Positions 61,828 to 64,000 of a stretch of 64,000 nucleotides of DNA are shown here, in pieces (position 1 is the stretch's first letter; each line of letters opens with the position of its first letter). The DNA lies in contig JAFRNC010000005.1 of the NCBI GenBank assembly GCA_017430365.1, positions 124,001 to 188,000 of the forward strand, given 5' to 3'. This DNA is from Bacteroidales bacterium. Its GTDB lineage: Bacteria > Bacteroidota > Bacteroidia > Bacteroidales > UBA932. Made by a program: the position numbers and the translations under genes. The notes beneath the pieces were generated by a model. It was not told where the DNA came from, made no database searches, and worked only from the letters and a program-made list of their open reading frames with translations.

Positions 61828-64000
61828 TTATGCGTCCTTGAGCATCTGCTCGAGGCGGTCTGCGGCTTCTCTCTGGTCGTAGCGGCGGTAGAGGTCGAGC
61901 AGTACGATGAAGGTCGACGCTGAATCGTCACCCAGCTTCTTGCTGAGTACATCATCCTTGCCGGGGCCTATGGGGGTACTGTACCACAACATGTGCTGGA
62001 TCGTCTCTTCGGCCATCCTGTCTCCCACCGCAATGGCTTTTTCGGGCTTGCCCAGCCTGAAATAGGCCTCCACCATGGTCAACACCGACCATTCGTTCAT
62101 GCCCCTGAGCAGCGACACGTTGTAGGGGAAATTGCGCTGTGGCATCACGGCCACGCATTTGTCGAGCACATCTTCAGCCTTTTCTTTCTCTCCTTTGGCC
62201 AGTAGGGCGTTGGCGGCGGTGGCGAAGATGTCGCGCATGGGGACGACTGCGCTGAACGTGTAGATGTTCTGATAGTCTACGTGCATCGTCGTGTCGGCGA
62301 GCGAATCGAACCTGTAGGTATTCATTATCCTGTCGTAGAGGCCGTCGGCGTCCATCGTGGCTTCACGTTCGTCGGAGTCGTTGAGGAACGGGACCAGCTT
62401 GTAGGTGAAACCGTCGAACTGCAGCCAGGGCTCGAGTCCAAGCTTCGATTCGTGGAGCGATACGAAATAGATAGGGCGCGACCAGTCGTAGTTGGCCAGT
62501 ATGTCGAGCAGTATCAGGTCGAACTTCGTGATGGTGTTGCCGCTGATGTTCAGGAGGATGGAATCCTGGACATATTCTTCGTCCTCTTCTTTGATAATTC
62601 CGCTGCGGAGGGCGTTCTCCCTGTTGACCGGAACCACCAGTTTGTGCTGGAGGATATAGTCCTGTCCCCTGTCGGTGTAGCGGCTGTCCTTGAAAATGCG
62701 GATCGCTTCCGAGGCGGGAACCGGGCGTTCGACCTTGTCGATCACGGGGCAGAAATCGTTGGTACCGTAGAGATACTGGCTGCGCGGTATCGAAATGTTC
62801 AGCGGCTCGGAGTCGTAGAACTTGCACTTCATCTGGTCGATGTACCAGTCGGTGCCGAGCAGCGACGAATTGACGATGCGTACGTCGGTCCGGACCCCTT
62901 CCACCTCCTGGGCGTACCAGAGAGGGAAGGTGTCATTGTCTCCGTGTGTGATCAGGAGTGAGTTCGGCGCACATCCGATGAGGTGGTTGTAGGCCATGTC
63001 GCGTGCGGTGTAGCGGCCGCTGCGGTCGTGGTCGTCCCAGTTCTGGCACCCCATGAGCACGGGGACTATAAGGCCGAGGGCAACGGCGACCGCTGCGGCG
63101 GGCATGCCGTTCTCCTTGCGGGTCAGTTTCTCCAGCCAGTCCTGCAGCGCAAGGACGCCCAGACCGATCCAGAGGGCGAAGACATAGAATGATCCCGCAT
63201 AGGCATAATCGCGTTCACGTACCTGGTAAGGAGTCTGGTTGAGGTAGACGACTATGGCGAGTCCTGTCAGCAGGAACAGCAGCCCGGTCACCCAGCTGTT
63301 GCGGGGGTCGTGTTTCAGCTGAAAGAAGAAACCTATGAGTCCGAGGATAAGCGGCAGGAAGAAGTAATGGTTCTTGCTCCTGTTGTTGACAACGATGTCG
63401 GGGCCTATGCTCTGGTCGCCGAGCCTGGCGCGGTCGATGAAACCGATACCGCTTTCCCAGTTGCCGCTGGTCAGGTCGCCTGGCAGCATCGCATGGAAAT
63501 CGTTCTGCCTGCCCACGAAATTCCACATGAAATAGCGTACATACATGTGGTTGACCTGATAGTCGAAGAAGAATTTCAGGTTGTCCTTCATCGAGGGCAT
63601 CTGGAAATTGTAGGGCTGTCCGTATATAGTCGCGCGTCGCGGATTGTATTTTGTGATATAGGTTTTGTAGTATTCCTTGAACTTGTCGTCGAAACCGTTC
63701 CACATCCTCGGGAAGAGCATCTTGGTGGAAGAGGGGAAGGTCGCGTCGATATTGAGCGCCTTGAAATACTTCCCGTCAAGGGGAGTATAATATGGCTTCT
63801 CCTCCACTTCATAGGGCGAGGTGAAAGCCTGGCCGTATAGAATGGGGTTTGAACCGTACTGTTCGCGTCCGAGATAGCGTATGAGGGTGTAGGGGTTGTC
63901 GGGCTGGTATTCGTTCATCGGGGTTCCGGCGCTCGAACGGATAACCGTAACGGTGAAGAGGGAGTAACCCAGCACGATGGAGGTCACCATCAGCGTTATG
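61828..64000 (-). CDS. DUF2723 membrane protein (GT117-type), N-terminal part outside window
   Basis: A large polytopic membrane protein seen here as its C-terminal 720 or so residues; family members are around 1000-1100 residues, so the missing part is the N-terminal transmembrane block. The visible frame starts with a hydrophobic helix (MVTSIVLGYSLFTVTVIRS) and continues with helices around FLPLILGLIGFFFQLK and LLFLLTGLAIVVYLNQTP. Next is the family hallmark QVRERDYAYAGSFYVFALWIGLG and a long soluble domain with THGDNDTFPLWYAQ. The last 150 residues are helical, TPR-like (NALLAKGEKEKAEDVLDKCV). DUF2723 proteins are thought to be glycosyltransferases of the O-mannosyl type. The frame continues past the window edge. 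Confidence 0.9.
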   Translation of the reverse strand, partial: ITLMVTSIVLGYSLFTVTVIRSSAGTPMNEYQPDNPYTLIRYLGREQYGSNPILYGQAFTSPYEVEEKPYYTPLDGKYFKALNIDATFPSSTKMLFPRMWNGFDDKFKEYYKTYITKYNPRRATIYGQPYNFQMPSMKDNLKFFFDYQVNHMYVRYFMWNFVGRQNDFHAMLPGDLTSGNWESGIGFIDRARLGDQSIGPDIVVNNRSKNHYFFLPLILGLIGFFFQLKHDPRNSWVTGLLFLLTGLAIVVYLNQTPYQVRERDYAYAGSFYVFALWIGLGVLALQDWLEKLTRKENGMPAAAVAVALGLIVPVLMGCQNWDDHDRSGRYTARDMAYNHLIGCAPNSLLITHGDNDTFPLWYAQEVEGVRTDVRIVNSSLLGTDWYIDQMKCKFYDSEPLNISIPRSQYLYGTNDFCPVIDKVERPVPASEAIRIFKDSRYTDRGQDYILQHKLVVPVNRENALRSGIIKEEDEEYVQDSILLNISGNTITKFDLILLDILANYDWSRPIYFVSLHESKLGLEPWLQFDGFTYKLVPFLNDSDEREATMDADGLYDRIMNTYRFDSLADTTMHVDYQNIYTFSAVVPMRDIFATAANALLAKGEKEKAEDVLDKCVAVMPQRNFPYNVSLLRGMNEWSVLTMVEAYFRLGKPEKAIAVGDRMAEETIQHMLWYSTPIGPGKDDVLSKKLGDDSASTFIVLLDLYRRYDQREAADRLEQMLKDA

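Noticed and set aside
1-64000. CRISPR arrays, prophage and insertion sequences
   Set aside because: I saw no regularly spaced repeats, no transposase or integrase frames and no phage structural genes.

Overview
The window comes from a Bacteroidota chromosome, most likely a gut-type Bacteroidales. The evidence is the many TAnnTTTG promoter boxes, several with a TTTG element 19-22 bases upstream, together with a fused SecDF, a Bacteroidetes-type TonB, DUF4251 and DUF2723 proteins, BACON and BspA-like domains, lipoprotein signal peptides and a SufE-containing suf operon. Base composition looks moderately GC-rich. The genus cannot be settled from this sequence. I see no CRISPR array, prophage or insertion sequence. 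Most of the window is conserved housekeeping DNA.

Layout. Positions 1-4200 hold a leftward operon ychF, a tandem SGNH lipoprotein and aspS (cut by the window edge). Positions 4260-8670 hold a C69 peptidase, two tRNA genes (Pro-UGG, Ser-GCU), a lipoprotein gene with a stop at codon 2, a secreted protein and a palindromic repeat. Positions 8670-12600 hold the leftward operon sufS, sufE-sufT fusion, folK, glyS. Then come ruvA, a large BACON/BspA/M64 lipoprotein, gcvH, and a leftward block of ybeY, mnmG, an acyl-CoA synthetase and two related secreted proteins. Positions 23600-29300 hold mdh, tonB, a P1 peptidase, hflX, an alpha/beta hydrolase and a DUF4251 lipoprotein. Positions 29390-32140 hold sdhA-sdhB without a cytochrome b gene.

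The gap 32139-32441 carries many DnaA-box-like 9-mers and an AT-rich tract. To its left most genes point left, and to its right most genes point right up to about 47.8 kb. Two parS-like palindromes lie about 11 kb away, in and beside mnmG. Together these suggest an origin-proximal region, which remains unproven. Right of the gap are ruvB, an Ntn hydrolase and mfd (all overlapping), then an envelope cluster (outer-membrane barrel, TPR protein, LptC, PpiD-like chaperone), then a 1108-residue coiled-coil lipoprotein with an outer-membrane barrel partner.

From 47.8 kb to the end are mutS with an ABC permease (leftward), a class C beta-lactamase-like lipoprotein with rsmA, a second copy of the palindromic repeat, an EEP-family hydrolase, thyA-folA-NSS transporter (overlapping), secDF (leftward), a PD40/SPOR-like protein and a truncated DUF2723 membrane protein. 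The least explained items are the coiled-coil lipoprotein/barrel pair, the repeat element, the tRNA-Pro that ends one base before a start codon, and a DHFR whose NADPH 2'-phosphate pocket appears replaced.
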